This document shows, one piece after another, positions 24,994-33,310 of a stretch of 33,623 nucleotides of DNA. This stretch comes from an uncultured Clostridia bacterium. GTDB taxonomy: Bacteria > Bacillota > Clostridia > UBA1381. The position numbers and the translations under genes are program-made. Each line of letters begins with the position of its first letter. Within the stretch, counting starts at the first letter, position 1. The notes below the pieces were generated by a model that worked only from the letters and a program-made list of their open reading frames with translations, did not search any database and was not told where the DNA came from. The stretch spans positions 1 to 33,623 of the forward strand of contig CAJTUY010000019.1 of assembly GCA_910579415.1 (NCBI GenBank), read 5' to 3'.

Positions 24994-26514
24994 ATGAAAC
25001 GGTTTCTTATATTGCTGCTTGCTGTAATGACTTTATCGGCATATTCCGTAACAGCGGCAGAAAATGTAGAAATATATATTGATAACGAGTTGCTGGAGTG
25101 CGAAGTATCACCGGTAAATATTGATGAGAGGGTGCTTGTGCCTATGCGCGCTATATTTGAAGCTCTCGGCTTGCAGGTTTTCTGGAACGGTGAGAACAGA
25201 ACTGTATGGGCTGAACGTGGTGATGAATTTATCTGTATACCGATTGACAGTGCTGAAATCGGAACAGGAGTAAAAAATTCAGACGGTGCTGATGTATGGG
25301 TAGATACTATACAGGTTGACGTTCCTGCACAAATTATAAACGACCGTACATTTGTACCCGTAAGGGCAGTGTCGGAAACACTCGGTTCCCGTGTTTCATG
25401 GGACGGAGAAAGAAACAGGGTTGTTATCGACAGCCGCAGAAAAGAAAAAGGAGTGGTGTATTATACTTCTCTTTCTGATTACGGAAAATTGTATTCAGTA
25501 GGCAAAAATGCCCTTTTAAGGCAGAAGCTTTCGGATAAAACAGCATATAACCTGAAAATGTATGACGGCTTCGTATATTACGGTGCAAAGGAAAATAACT
25601 ATATTTACAGAGCCAATGATGAAATTGGTGAAAGTGTGGTTGTAAGCAGAGCGGCGAATATGCTGGCAGTGGAAAACGGATATATTTATTATCAGGAGCT
25701 TGACGGCAGAAAGAAAAATTACGGAGTACTGTACCGTCTTAATCTCGAAAACAATGAAACAGAGCGTCTTACCGATAATGTCGTGCAATATCCTCAGAAG
25801 TACAGGGATTACATATATTTCAATCTGGATAATGACAGTAAAATGTACGGACTGACGCTGGACGGAACAGGTCTTGTTACGATAGATACGGGAGATAAGC
25901 CTGTACTGCATCCGTTTAACTGTGTTTTCTACGGAGATTATATACTGATGGAGGACGGCGAATGGTATGGTCATATCATAAGAATGGACCTTGACGGTTC
26001 CAATGCTGCCGCAATAACCAAAAGCAATTCGATTATATTTAAAAATCAGGAGGTTACGGAGCAGGTTATTTATCTTAACCCTGAACAGGGGCAGGATATT
26101 TACAGCGTAAATCTTGACGGAAGCAATCTTCATCTTGTGCATGAGGGTGACCCGACATGGCTTGACATTGAGCTTTTGGCAAAATATGATAATGCGATAT
26201 ATTACCGTCATCCGTTCAGGAAGGAAATATACCGCGTAAACATTGACGGAAGCAATGAAACTTACATAGGCTATGCTGATGATATAAAAATAGATGGCGG
26301 ACTGATATTTACTTCGTATAACGGGTTGTACATAGATAATTATGACGTATCGGGTACCGTTAAAATATATCCGCGTGCGGTAGATAAGTTTACAGTGTCT
26401 GACGGAAACGTATATCTTACGGATAAATTAAGTTCAAGGCTTCATTATGCTGATTACAGCGGAAACAGCTATGCTGTAACGGCAGATGCGGTTGGTGAAT
26501 GGGTATGTGAATAA
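24994..26514 (+). CDS. Secreted protein: copper-amine-oxidase-N domain plus DUF5050-like propeller
   Basis: 506-aa exported protein. Residues 1-21 form a signal peptide (MKRFLILLLAVMTLSAYSVT), with likely cleavage near Ala22. The copper amine oxidase N-terminal fold spans about 25-145, shown by two repeats: ERVLVPMRAIFEALG and DRTFVPVRAVSETLG, each followed by a V-x-W-[DN]-G-E motif. From about 153 on there are repeated Tyr- and Asp-rich blades such as IYYQELDGRK, IYFNLDNDSKMYGLTLDG, IIRMDLDGSN, IYSVNLDGSN and IYRVNIDGSN, typical of DUF5050-like beta-propellers. It has no catalytic motif and no membrane or wall anchor. It is probably an envelope-associated binding protein. It closes the operon before the terminator at 26522. 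Confidence 0.88.
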   Translation: MKRFLILLLAVMTLSAYSVTAAENVEIYIDNELLECEVSPVNIDERVLVPMRAIFEALGLQVFWNGENRTVWAERGDEFICIPIDSAEIGTGVKNSDGADVWVDTIQVDVPAQIINDRTFVPVRAVSETLGSRVSWDGERNRVVIDSRRKEKGVVYYTSLSDYGKLYSVGKNALLRQKLSDKTAYNLKMYDGFVYYGAKENNYIYRANDEIGESVVVSRAANMLAVENGYIYYQELDGRKKNYGVLYRLNLENNETERLTDNVVQYPQKYRDYIYFNLDNDSKMYGLTLDGTGLVTIDTGDKPVLHPFNCVFYGDYILMEDGEWYGHIIRMDLDGSNAAAITKSNSIIFKNQEVTEQVIYLNPEQGQDIYSVNLDGSNLHLVHEGDPTWLDIELLAKYDNAIYYRHPFRKEIYRVNIDGSNETYIGYADDIKIDGGLIFTSYNGLYIDNYDVSGTVKIYPRAVDKFTVSDGNVYLTDKLSSRLHYADYSGNSYAVTADAVGEWVCE

Positions 26515-26521
26515 AAAATAT

Positions 26522-26552
26522 GCAGTCTGTTATGTACAGGCTGCTTTTTTTT
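26522..26552 (+). terminator. Strong terminator after the propeller gene
   Basis: An 8-bp stem GCAGTCTG / CAGGCTGC with one G-U pair and a 7-nt loop, followed by eight T. It ends the long topoisomerase-to-propeller transcript just before the rpsB promoter. Confidence 0.9.
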
Positions 26553-26573
26553 GTAAAAATCCGCAAAAAAAGC

Positions 26574-26602
26574 TTGATTTTCTCAAAACAATGTGGTAAA
26601 AT
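26574..26602 (+). promoter_or_regulatory. Promoter of rpsB-tsf
   Basis: TTGATT (26574-26579) and TAAAAT (26597-26602) are 17 bp apart, and TGG directly before the -10 gives an extended -10. Transcription would start near 26609, leaving a leader of about 125 nt. Confidence 0.75.
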
Positions 26603-26622
26603 ATATCGGTATGAAAAATACG

Positions 26623-26711
26623 CACATCTGCCGATTATTCGGAGGTTGCCCCTTTTATGGGGTTTTCGTATAAAAAGACGCAGGTGGAGGATTAAGAAAA
26701 GGGCAATGCCC
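26623..26711 (+). ncRNA. Structured rpsB leader, candidate S2 autoregulatory RNA
   Basis: The leader can fold as a three-way junction. The closing stem joins CAC and CTGC (26623-26625, 26628-26631) with GCAGGTG (26680-26686). Inside are hairpins CCGA-TTAT-TCGG (26631-26642) and CCCC-TTTTAT-GGGG (26649-26662). A separate GGGC-AAT-GCCC hairpin (26701-26711) stands 8 bp before the AAGGAGG of rpsB. Ribosomal protein operons are often controlled by such leaders through binding of the encoded protein; that S2 binds here is inferred from position only. Confidence 0.55.
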
Positions 26712-26734
26712 GAAAAAACAAGGAGGAAACAAAA

Positions 26735-27484
26735 ATGGCAAACGTAATTTCAATGAAACAGCTTTTAGAAGCAGGTGTTCATTTCGGACACCAGACAAGA
26801 AGATGGAACCCAAAAATGGCGGAGTATATCTTCACAGAGAGAAATGGTATCTATATCATCGACCTTCAGAAGACAGTTAAGAAGGTAGAAGAAGCATACT
26901 ATTTCATAAGAGATATTGCAGCAGCAGGTGACGATATTCTTTTTGTAGGTACAAAGAAACAGGCTCAGGACTCTATTAAAGAAGAGGCTGAGAGAGTAGG
27001 CATGTACTATGTAAACGCAAGATGGCTTGGCGGTATGCTTACGAACTTTAAGACTATTCAGAAGAGAATTGACAGACTTGCTCAAATCAATAAGATGGAG
27101 GAGGATGACACCTTCTCAATGCTTCCGAAGAAAGAAGTTATAAAGCTTAAGGCTCAGAGAGATAAGCTTGAAAAATATCTTGGCGGTATCAAGGAAATGA
27201 AGAGATTACCGGGTGCAATGTTTATAGTTGACCCGAGAAAAGAAAAGATAGCAATAGCAGAAGCTAAAAAGCTTGGTATTCCGGTAGTTGCTATCGTTGA
27301 TACAAACTGTGACCCTGATGAAGTTGATTACGTAATTCCTGGTAATGATGATGCAATAAGAGCAGTAAAGCTGATTGCGTCAACAATGGCAAATGCTATT
27401 ATCGAAGGCAGACAGGGCGAGGATGCTTTGGCAGCAGTCGTTGAGGCTGATGTTGAAGAAGAAGCAGAAATAACAGAGGAATAA
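26735..27484 (+). CDS. rpsB: 30S ribosomal protein S2
   Basis: 249-aa ribosomal protein of the small-subunit body, needed for S1 and mRNA docking. The N terminus MANVISMKQLLEAGVHFGHQ, then RRWNPKMAEYIFTERNGIYI and GTKKQAQDSIKEEAERVGMY are characteristic, as is PVVAIVDTNCDPDEVDYVIP near 190. The acidic tail (VEADVEEEAEITEE) is normal. AAGGAGG precedes the ATG. It is followed after 36 bp by tsf, the standard pairing. Confidence 0.99.
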   Translation: MANVISMKQLLEAGVHFGHQTRRWNPKMAEYIFTERNGIYIIDLQKTVKKVEEAYYFIRDIAAAGDDILFVGTKKQAQDSIKEEAERVGMYYVNARWLGGMLTNFKTIQKRIDRLAQINKMEEDDTFSMLPKKEVIKLKAQRDKLEKYLGGIKEMKRLPGAMFIVDPRKEKIAIAEAKKLGIPVVAIVDTNCDPDEVDYVIPGNDDAIRAVKLIASTMANAIIEGRQGEDALAAVVEADVEEEAEITEE

Positions 27485-27520
27485 TTTCCGTTTTATAATA
27501 TATATAGGAGGATAAAAATA

Positions 27521-28417
27521 ATGGCATTTACAGCTAAAGACGTTAAAGAACTCAGAGAAATGACAGGCTGCGGTATGATGGATTGTAAGAAGGCTCTTAC
27601 AGAAACTGACGGCGATAAGGACAAGGCTGTTGAGTTTTTGAGAGAAAAGGGACTTGCAACCGCTGCTAAAAAAGCAGGCAGAATTGCAGCTGAAGGCATA
27701 GTAAAGGCTTATGTTGACGGCAATGTCGGTGTACTTGTTGAAGTAAACGCAGAAACAGACTTTGTTGCTAAAAACGATGAATTTCAGGAATTTGTATCTG
27801 ACGTTGCAAAGACAATTGCAAAGGAAAATCCGGCTGATGTTGATGCGCTGAAGGATACAAAGTGCGGTGACAGTACAATCGGAGAAATTCTAACAGCTAA
27901 AATTGCAAAGATAGGCGAAAATATGAATATCAGACGTTTCGCAAGAATTGAAACATCAGGCGCTGTTGTTGAATATATTCATGCGGCAGGTAAGATTGGT
28001 GTACTTGTTGAGGCGGAAGCTGAAAATAATGACACAACTAAGGAATGTTTGAAAAATGTTGCGATGCAGGTTGCAGCGCTTAATCCTAAATATCTTTCAA
28101 GCGATGATGTTCCTCAGGATTATAAAGACCATGAGAAGGAAATTCTTATAGCACAGCTTAAGAATGACCCCAAGAACGCGTCAAAGCCTGACAACATCAT
28201 TGAAAAGATGATTACAGGACGTCTTGCTAAGGAACTTAAAGAGGTTTGTCTGTTAGAGCAGGAATACGTTAAAGCAACAAATAAGGAAAGCGTTCAGAAG
28301 TACGTTGAAAGCGTAGGAAACATCAAACTTAAGCAGTTTGTACGTTTTGAAACCGGTGAAGGACTTGAAAAACGTGAGGACGATTTCGCAGCGGAAGTTG
28401 CATCAATGGTTAAGTAA
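27521..28417 (+). CDS. tsf: Elongation factor Ts
   Basis: 298-aa guanine nucleotide exchange factor for EF-Tu. The N-terminal UBA-like domain starts MAFTAKDVKELREMTGCGMM and contains DCKKALTETDGD. The EF-Tu contact motif ETDFVAKNDEF (about 76-86) is intact. The core and dimer-like C-terminal region end in VGNIKLKQFVRFETGEGLEK. It has an AGGAGG site and is cotranscribed with rpsB. A strong terminator follows 11 bp after the stop. Confidence 0.99.
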   Translation: MAFTAKDVKELREMTGCGMMDCKKALTETDGDKDKAVEFLREKGLATAAKKAGRIAAEGIVKAYVDGNVGVLVEVNAETDFVAKNDEFQEFVSDVAKTIAKENPADVDALKDTKCGDSTIGEILTAKIAKIGENMNIRRFARIETSGAVVEYIHAAGKIGVLVEAEAENNDTTKECLKNVAMQVAALNPKYLSSDDVPQDYKDHEKEILIAQLKNDPKNASKPDNIIEKMITGRLAKELKEVCLLEQEYVKATNKESVQKYVESVGNIKLKQFVRFETGEGLEKREDDFAAEVASMVK

Positions 28418-28428
28418 CTTTTTAAACA

Positions 28429-28464
28429 CCCTGAAAATGCTTGTCATTTTCAGGGCGTTTTTTT
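28429..28464 (+). terminator. Terminator after rpsB-tsf
   Basis: Perfect 11-bp stem CCCTGAAAATG / CATTTTCAGGG with a 5-nt loop, then CG and seven T. A new promoter begins 16 bp downstream. Confidence 0.93.
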
Positions 28465-28479
28465 CTCTTTAAATGCGCC

Positions 28480-28508
28480 TTGACAAAGAAATAAAAATAT
28501 GGCATAAT
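28480..28508 (+). promoter_or_regulatory. Sigma-A promoter of the exporter pair
   Basis: TTGACA (28480-28485) and CATAAT (28503-28508) are 17 bp apart. The start site near 28514 coincides with the first base-paired segment of the leader, leaving about 205 nt of untranslated RNA before the first ATG at 28719. Confidence 0.85.
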
Positions 28509-28512
28509 GTAT

Positions 28513-28668
28513 TTGCGGCACAACTGAATATTTATATCAACTTTGGGTCACGTTAGTAAAAAAACGTGGGCTTTGATTCTCATACCAAAGTTGATGTGAG
28601 TTGTGTCGCAACAGTAATCATTGCTGCGTTTTTAGTGCGTAGCTCAGATGAGGTTGCGCACTTTTTTT
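28513..28668 (+). ncRNA. Candidate riboswitch-like leader of the ABC exporter genes
   Basis: P1 is 13 bp, 28513-28525 with 28599-28611 (one G-U). Inside, P2 is 13 bp, 28534-28546 with 28585-28597; its core is a perfect ATCAACTTTGG / CCAAAGTTGAT. P3 is CACGTT / AACGTG (28549-28554 with 28563-28568) with an 8-nt loop. P1 and P2 are separated by an asymmetric loop (8 nt against 1), and 16 unpaired nt follow P3. Next, CGCA (28607-28610), the 3' arm of P1, can instead pair with TGCG (28625-28628) in a hairpin followed by five T. A second terminator (stem 28634-28639 with 28657-28662, then T's to 28668) completes the leader. This looks like an aptamer with an expression platform. I do not recognise the class. 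Confidence 0.72.
28634..28668 (+). terminator. Leader terminator upstream of the exporter genes
   Basis: AGTGCG and CGCACT pair around an inner CTC/GAG helix, followed by a run of seven T ending at 28668. It lies 50 bp before the first exporter ATG, in the same transcript, so transcription must escape it to express the exporter. Confidence 0.8.
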
Positions 28669-28718
28669 CTTTAAAAGTACAAAAACCTAAGGTAAATCAG
28701 ATAAAAAGGGGGACAGAT

Positions 28719-30512
28719 ATGAAAACTTTAAAAAACAACTTTTATATGCTTCGTCTTATCTGGCAGACATGCCCTATGGGAGTTGTATGTGAAATGCTTC
28801 ACTGGTTCATTCGCAGAGTAGGTGAATTATTTTACTCGGTTTTTTTGCTCAGATTTATTATGAAAGCCATTGAAAACGGAACAGAATTTTCAAGAGTTAT
28901 TATGCTTCTTGTGCTGCTTCTTATATACGGAGTTGTAACAGGTACATTTATTGCATGGTATTGGAACTGGTACAGACGCAAGGTAAAACTGAAAATAGAT
29001 GAAATGCTGCTTGGCAAGATGTATGAAAAGGCAGTAGAATGTGATTTATCCTGCTATGAAAATCCGGAATTTTATGACAAATATACGCGCGCAAATGCGG
29101 AAATTCTTCAGCGAGGCATGAAAATACTCGAAAATTGCAGTCGTATGATTGGTATAATAGCGGCAGCCGTAGTAAGCATATGTATAATTGCTGCGTGGGA
29201 ACCGGTTGTTATACCGATAGTTATAGTATGCGCGGTAGGTTCGATACTGATTGACAAAAAACGTTCAAACCTTAAATATAAGTGCTATTTGGACACAACG
29301 TCGCAGACGCGTACACAGGACTACGTAAAGCGTACGGTGTATTTGCAGGATTACGCAAAAGAATTGCGGCTCGGGAATATGTTTTTCCCGCTTTTGAAGC
29401 ATTTTGATGCGTCAGTAAAAGAAGCGCTGCAAATTACACATCACTATTACGGTATGGAAGCTTGGCTAAGGGTTTTGCGTGAATTGTTCATGAGCTTCGG
29501 TACATATCTTGTTGCGCAGGGGATTATCATATTCCGCTATGTGGAACAAAAAGCTTATAAGCTTAGTGATGTTGTTACTATACTGAATGCTGCGTCCGTA
29601 TTGCAGGGGAATGTTTATTCAATGTCATGGCATATGGCTGATTTTATAGAAAACGGATTGTATGTTGAAAATCTTAGAGCATTTTTTGAATATGAACCTC
29701 AAATAACAGAGGATGAAAACGGTAATATTCCGGAAAATAAGCCGCACCGTTTAACGCTGAAAAATGTATCTTTTACATATGAGGGGCAGTCAAAGCCTGT
29801 TCTTAAAAATATCAATCTGGATATACCTGCCGGACAGAAGGTGGCTTTTGTCGGACATAATGGAGCAGGCAAATCAACGCTTGTAAAGCTTCTGATGCGT
29901 CTTTATGATGTGACAGAGGGTGAAATACTTCTTGACGGTATAAATATTAAAGACTACAAACTGTCGGAGTATCGGCATCGTTTCGGAACAATATTTCAGG
30001 ACTTTAAAATATTTGCGGCAAGCATAGAAGAAAATGTGCTGTTAAATCCCGTAAAAAGTAAGCAGGAGGAACAGCTTGCTTATGATTCGGTTATAGCAAG
30101 CGGACTGAAAGAAAAACTTGACACGCTTCCAAATGGCATGAAAACACAGCTTACAAGAGAGTTTGACGATGAGGGTACGATATTGTCAGGCGGTGAATTT
30201 CAGAAAATTGCCGTTGCGCGAGTATTTGCAAAGCAGTCTTCGATTGCAATACTTGACGAGCCGTCAAGCGCACTTGACCCCATAAGTGAATATGAAATGT
30301 TTGAAAATATGATGACCGCCTGCAAGGAAAAAACGGTAATATTTATATCTCACAGGCTTTCATCGGCAGTGAGCGCAGATATAATATATATGCTTGAACA
30401 GGGTGAAATCGCAGAACAGGGAACACATGAGGAACTTATGGAAAAGGACGGGAAATATGCCAAAATGTTTAACATGCAGTCAAAGCAGTACCGTGAAGGG
30501 GGTGTCGATTGA
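28719..30512 (+). CDS. ABC exporter half-transporter, first of pair
   Basis: 597-aa transporter with an N-terminal six-helix membrane domain and a C-terminal ATPase. I start at the ATG 28719, 6 bp after AAGGGGG; an in-frame upstream GTG at 28566 falls inside the structured leader and has no ribosome site. The membrane domain contains the loop ENPEFYDKYTRANAEI near 96, mirrored in its partner. The ATPase has Walker A GHNGAGKST (about 379-387), Q-loop FQDFKIF, signature LSGGEFQ (about 489), Walker B AILDEPSSALDP with catalytic Glu, and H-loop ISHRLSS. It likely forms a heterodimer with the next gene. Substrate unknown; peptides, lipids or drugs are all possible. Expression probably depends on the leader RNA. 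Confidence 0.92.
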   Translation: MKTLKNNFYMLRLIWQTCPMGVVCEMLHWFIRRVGELFYSVFLLRFIMKAIENGTEFSRVIMLLVLLLIYGVVTGTFIAWYWNWYRRKVKLKIDEMLLGKMYEKAVECDLSCYENPEFYDKYTRANAEILQRGMKILENCSRMIGIIAAAVVSICIIAAWEPVVIPIVIVCAVGSILIDKKRSNLKYKCYLDTTSQTRTQDYVKRTVYLQDYAKELRLGNMFFPLLKHFDASVKEALQITHHYYGMEAWLRVLRELFMSFGTYLVAQGIIIFRYVEQKAYKLSDVVTILNAASVLQGNVYSMSWHMADFIENGLYVENLRAFFEYEPQITEDENGNIPENKPHRLTLKNVSFTYEGQSKPVLKNINLDIPAGQKVAFVGHNGAGKSTLVKLLMRLYDVTEGEILLDGINIKDYKLSEYRHRFGTIFQDFKIFAASIEENVLLNPVKSKQEEQLAYDSVIASGLKEKLDTLPNGMKTQLTREFDDEGTILSGGEFQKIAVARVFAKQSSIAILDEPSSALDPISEYEMFENMMTACKEKTVIFISHRLSSAVSADIIYMLEQGEIAEQGTHEELMEKDGKYAKMFNMQSKQYREGGVD

Positions 30513-32296
30513 TGAAAAAATTTTTTCATATAATTTCAAATCACCTGCTTATGGCAAAATATTTCTTTAAATTTGCGCCTGCGTATTTTATAATGAGCTT
30601 TGTGTTTTGTGTGTATGTGTCGTTTATAGACATGCTTTCGGGAGCATATTCAATAAAGTACATATTTAATGGACTGTCAGAAGGTAAAACCTTTAAACAA
30701 ATATTGCTGTTTCTCGGATTTGTCAGCCTTGCAATGATTATACGTCACATTTTAGGCGCAATAAATGCTGAATATCTGAGCGCTATGGGTTGGGTGAAAG
30801 TCAGGGCAGGAATACGAAAGCTTATATTTAAACAGGCTCAGAATATGGATTTGGTATATTATGAAACACCTAAATTTTATACTGATTTTGTATGGGCAGC
30901 GTCACAGGCAGACGATAAGATGGGAGAGATGTTTTACTCGTGGAATGTGTTTGTCGCAAGACTGGGCGATATATTATTTTTCGGCGGATTTATGCTTGTG
31001 ACAGACAAAATGCTGATATTGTTTGCGCTGATACTGCTTGTAATACGTCTTGTGTTCAATACGCTGATAGTGAAGCGAAGGTATAAAATGCATATTGAAG
31101 CAAAACCTCATGAGCGTGAACGCGATTATCTGACGCGCGTATTTTACCTTGCAGACTATGCTAAGGAAATCCGTCTTTCGGATATGCACAAAATGCTTTT
31201 TAAACGTCTTAAAGACACTATGGCTCGCATATGGAGAATAAATGATGAGGCAGGAAAAACCATATCGGCTTATTGGGTTGTTTCAGAGCTGTCAACGGGA
31301 GGCATTCTTGATTTTTGCATATACTTATATTTATGCTTCAAGACACTTGTCACCAAGACACTTAAATTCGGCGACCTTGCATCGCTTACAGGCGCGGTAT
31401 GGAACTTCGCATATCGTGCGGGCGATTTTATAAATGTCTTAACCGATATGAGCGAGCAGAGCCTGTACGTAGATAACTTCAGAGAATTTCTTGCGTATAA
31501 GCCGTCAATAGAACATCAGAACGGAATAAATGCGCCGACAACTCCAAAAGAGATTTCATTGAAAAATGTGTCGTTTAAATATGAGGGCGCGGACAGTTAC
31601 AGCCTGAGGAATATAAATCTTGATATTAAGCCGTATGAAAAACTGGCAATAGTCGGTTATAACGGCGCGGGCAAGTCAACGCTTGTAAAGCTTCTGATGC
31701 GTCTTTATGATGTGACAGACGGTCAGATAATTATGGACGGTACTGATATAAGAAAATATTCAACTGACAGTTACAGACAGGTGTTTGGTTCTGTATTTCA
31801 GGATTATAAAGTGTTTGCAGGAACAATAGCTGAAAATGTTGAGATGGATTTTGCAGATGATGAAAGACGTTCTGAAATTGAAAATGCGCTTTTAAAAAGC
31901 GGTTTTTCGGATAAGCTGAAAATACTTAAAAAGGGAATAGACACACCTCTTACACGTGAATTTTCAGAAGACGGTGTTAATTTGTCAGGAGGCGAGGAAC
32001 AGAAAATTGCGATAGCGCGTATTTTTGCAAAGAACTGCGCATGTGTTATAATGGATGAACCATCAAGCGCGCTTGACCCGATAAGCGAGTACAAGCTTAA
32101 TCAGACAATGATGACGCTGTCGGAGCATAAAACTGTAATATTTATATCTCACCGCCTGTCCACGACTTGTATGGCAGATAGGATAATAATGCTTGAAAAC
32201 GGCGAAATAATCGAGCAGGGAACACATCAGGAGCTTATGGAGCAAAACGGAAAATATGCCGACATGTTTTTAAAGCAGGCGGAAAAATACAGATGA
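30512..32296 (+). CDS. ABC exporter half-transporter, second of pair
   Basis: 594-aa partner of the upstream transporter with the same layout. I start at the ATG 30512, which overlaps the previous stop (TGATG); a TTG at 30509 is in frame but less likely. The membrane domain has the matching loop ETPKFYTDFVWAASQADDKM. The ATPase shows Walker A GYNGAGKST (about 382-390), FQDYKVF, LSGGEEQ (about 490), Walker B VIMDEPSSALDP and ISHRLST. Both subunits keep the catalytic Glu and the signature, so neither ATP site looks degenerate, unlike many heterodimeric exporters. A 44-nt stretch after Walker A is identical in DNA to its partner. A terminator follows. Confidence 0.92.
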   Translation: MKKFFHIISNHLLMAKYFFKFAPAYFIMSFVFCVYVSFIDMLSGAYSIKYIFNGLSEGKTFKQILLFLGFVSLAMIIRHILGAINAEYLSAMGWVKVRAGIRKLIFKQAQNMDLVYYETPKFYTDFVWAASQADDKMGEMFYSWNVFVARLGDILFFGGFMLVTDKMLILFALILLVIRLVFNTLIVKRRYKMHIEAKPHERERDYLTRVFYLADYAKEIRLSDMHKMLFKRLKDTMARIWRINDEAGKTISAYWVVSELSTGGILDFCIYLYLCFKTLVTKTLKFGDLASLTGAVWNFAYRAGDFINVLTDMSEQSLYVDNFREFLAYKPSIEHQNGINAPTTPKEISLKNVSFKYEGADSYSLRNINLDIKPYEKLAIVGYNGAGKSTLVKLLMRLYDVTDGQIIMDGTDIRKYSTDSYRQVFGSVFQDYKVFAGTIAENVEMDFADDERRSEIENALLKSGFSDKLKILKKGIDTPLTREFSEDGVNLSGGEEQKIAIARIFAKNCACVIMDEPSSALDPISEYKLNQTMMTLSEHKTVIFISHRLSTTCMADRIIMLENGEIIEQGTHQELMEQNGKYADMFLKQAEKYR

Positions 32297-32311
32297 TATT
32301 TATTAAGAAAA

Positions 32312-32334
32312 GCTGCTCGTCAGAGCAGCCTTTC
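32312..32334. terminator. Bidirectional terminator between exporter and DUF6062-like gene
   Basis: Perfect stem GCTGCTC / GAGCAGC with a GTCA loop. On the plus strand it is followed by CTTTCTATT; on the minus strand by TTTTCTT, the better T tract. It serves the convergent exporter and DUF6062-like genes. Confidence 0.8.
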
Positions 32335-33080
32335 TATTCTGTATCATTTTTAATAAAACCCGAAAGCTTTTCAATGGTGCGTATCGGCGCATCCTGCGCC
32401 GTACCCCATTCCATGTCTTTGTTACGGTAATCAAATTTAAGCGTAAATTTATGTATATCCTTTTGTATACGATTTAATTCATCTGCCTGTTTTTGATAAA
32501 GGACTGACAAAAATTCAGCGGCTTTTGAATTTGAAAGCGATTTTTCAGACATATCGGCAAGCAGCTTCATATGTTTCAGGCACAAGCCTTTGGATTTGTC
32601 AAATTTCAGTTTAAATTCTTCATCATTTGCCCACATATATAATAAAACATCAGCATAACGCTGCATTGTGTAGTTGATTTTTTCACATATAATACAACCG
32701 GTATCAATATCTGAAAGCGTTTGTGAAAGCGACGCGCGGAATTCAGATGTGCCTGATTTTTTAAACAGACCGCCTTTTTCTTTTGAAAGCTTTGCCGCTC
32801 CTTTTTGAAGCGCGCCAAGTCTTTTTCTGATTTCCTCTAAGTGCGTGTCGAGAATAAGCGCAAGCGGAAGTTTGCTCGGCATATCGAAAAGCATAGAAAA
32901 GTGATGACAGCAAAAGCCTGTTGTGTTAGAATTTTCGCGAAAATCAGGCTCCATCATAGCCGCGCCGAGAGTGTAATCAAGAGTTTCGCGTTCCAGACGC
33001 TTTTCAAGTTCGCACATGGGACATTCGCAGTCGGTATCGTATACTTCATTTACCGGTATTGTATATATTTGTTCCTTCAT
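32334..33080 (-). CDS. DUF6062-like Cys/His-rich protein
   Basis: 248-aa cytoplasmic protein. I start at the ATG 33080 (MKEQIYTIPV) because GAGGTG lies 7 bp upstream; a longer start at 33110 would put that ribosome site inside the gene. Cys and His occur in two similar sets: Cys18/Cys20/Cys23 with Cys57-Cys58-His59-His60, and Cys129/Cys132 with Cys167/His170 (CLKH). This suggests two zinc sites in a duplicated architecture of CxxC helix followed by C-x-x-H helix. The layout matches DUF6062 proteins as I remember them; no function is established. It is monocistronic and convergent with the exporter genes. Confidence 0.85.
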   Translation of the reverse strand: MKEQIYTIPVNEVYDTDCECPMCELEKRLERETLDYTLGAAMMEPDFRENSNTTGFCCHHFSMLFDMPSKLPLALILDTHLEEIRKRLGALQKGAAKLSKEKGGLFKKSGTSEFRASLSQTLSDIDTGCIICEKINYTMQRYADVLLYMWANDEEFKLKFDKSKGLCLKHMKLLADMSEKSLSNSKAAEFLSVLYQKQADELNRIQKDIHKFTLKFDYRNKDMEWGTAQDAPIRTIEKLSGFIKNDTE

Positions 33081-33259
33081 AATTTTCACCTCATTTATAA
33101 AGTATAACACTTAAAGTCAAAAAACACAATATATAGTGTAAATAACATTCGGAAAATGCAAAACTATTCAATTTTTTGTGCAAAATCGTCATATTAAGAT
33201 AGAAAAAATATCATAATTATGAATTATATGATAAAAATAAAAAAAATTCAAATAACTGC

Positions 33260-33288
33260 TTTTAAAAAAAGGGGTTTTATGCTATAAT
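33260..33288 (+). promoter_or_regulatory. Extended -10 promoter of pckG
   Basis: TATAAT (33283-33288) preceded by TGC gives a consensus extended -10. The -35 position holds only a weak TTTTAA (33260-33265), typical of extended -10 promoters. Upstream, 33209-33233 contains a TATCATA / TATGATA inverted repeat in very AT-rich DNA. Confidence 0.65.
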
Positions 33289-33310
33289 ACAATTTAGGTA
33301 AATAAAACAA

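Noticed and set aside
28515..28665. Leader peptide with ribosome-mediated attenuation ahead of the exporter
   Set aside because: The only ATGs give ORFs of one codon (ATG TGA near 28594) or eight codons inside the terminator, with no ribosome site.
28566..28718. N-terminal extension of the first exporter from a GTG at 28566
   Set aside because: The extension would be translated from inside P3 and through both terminators, has no ribosome site, and the ATG at 28719 has a strong one.
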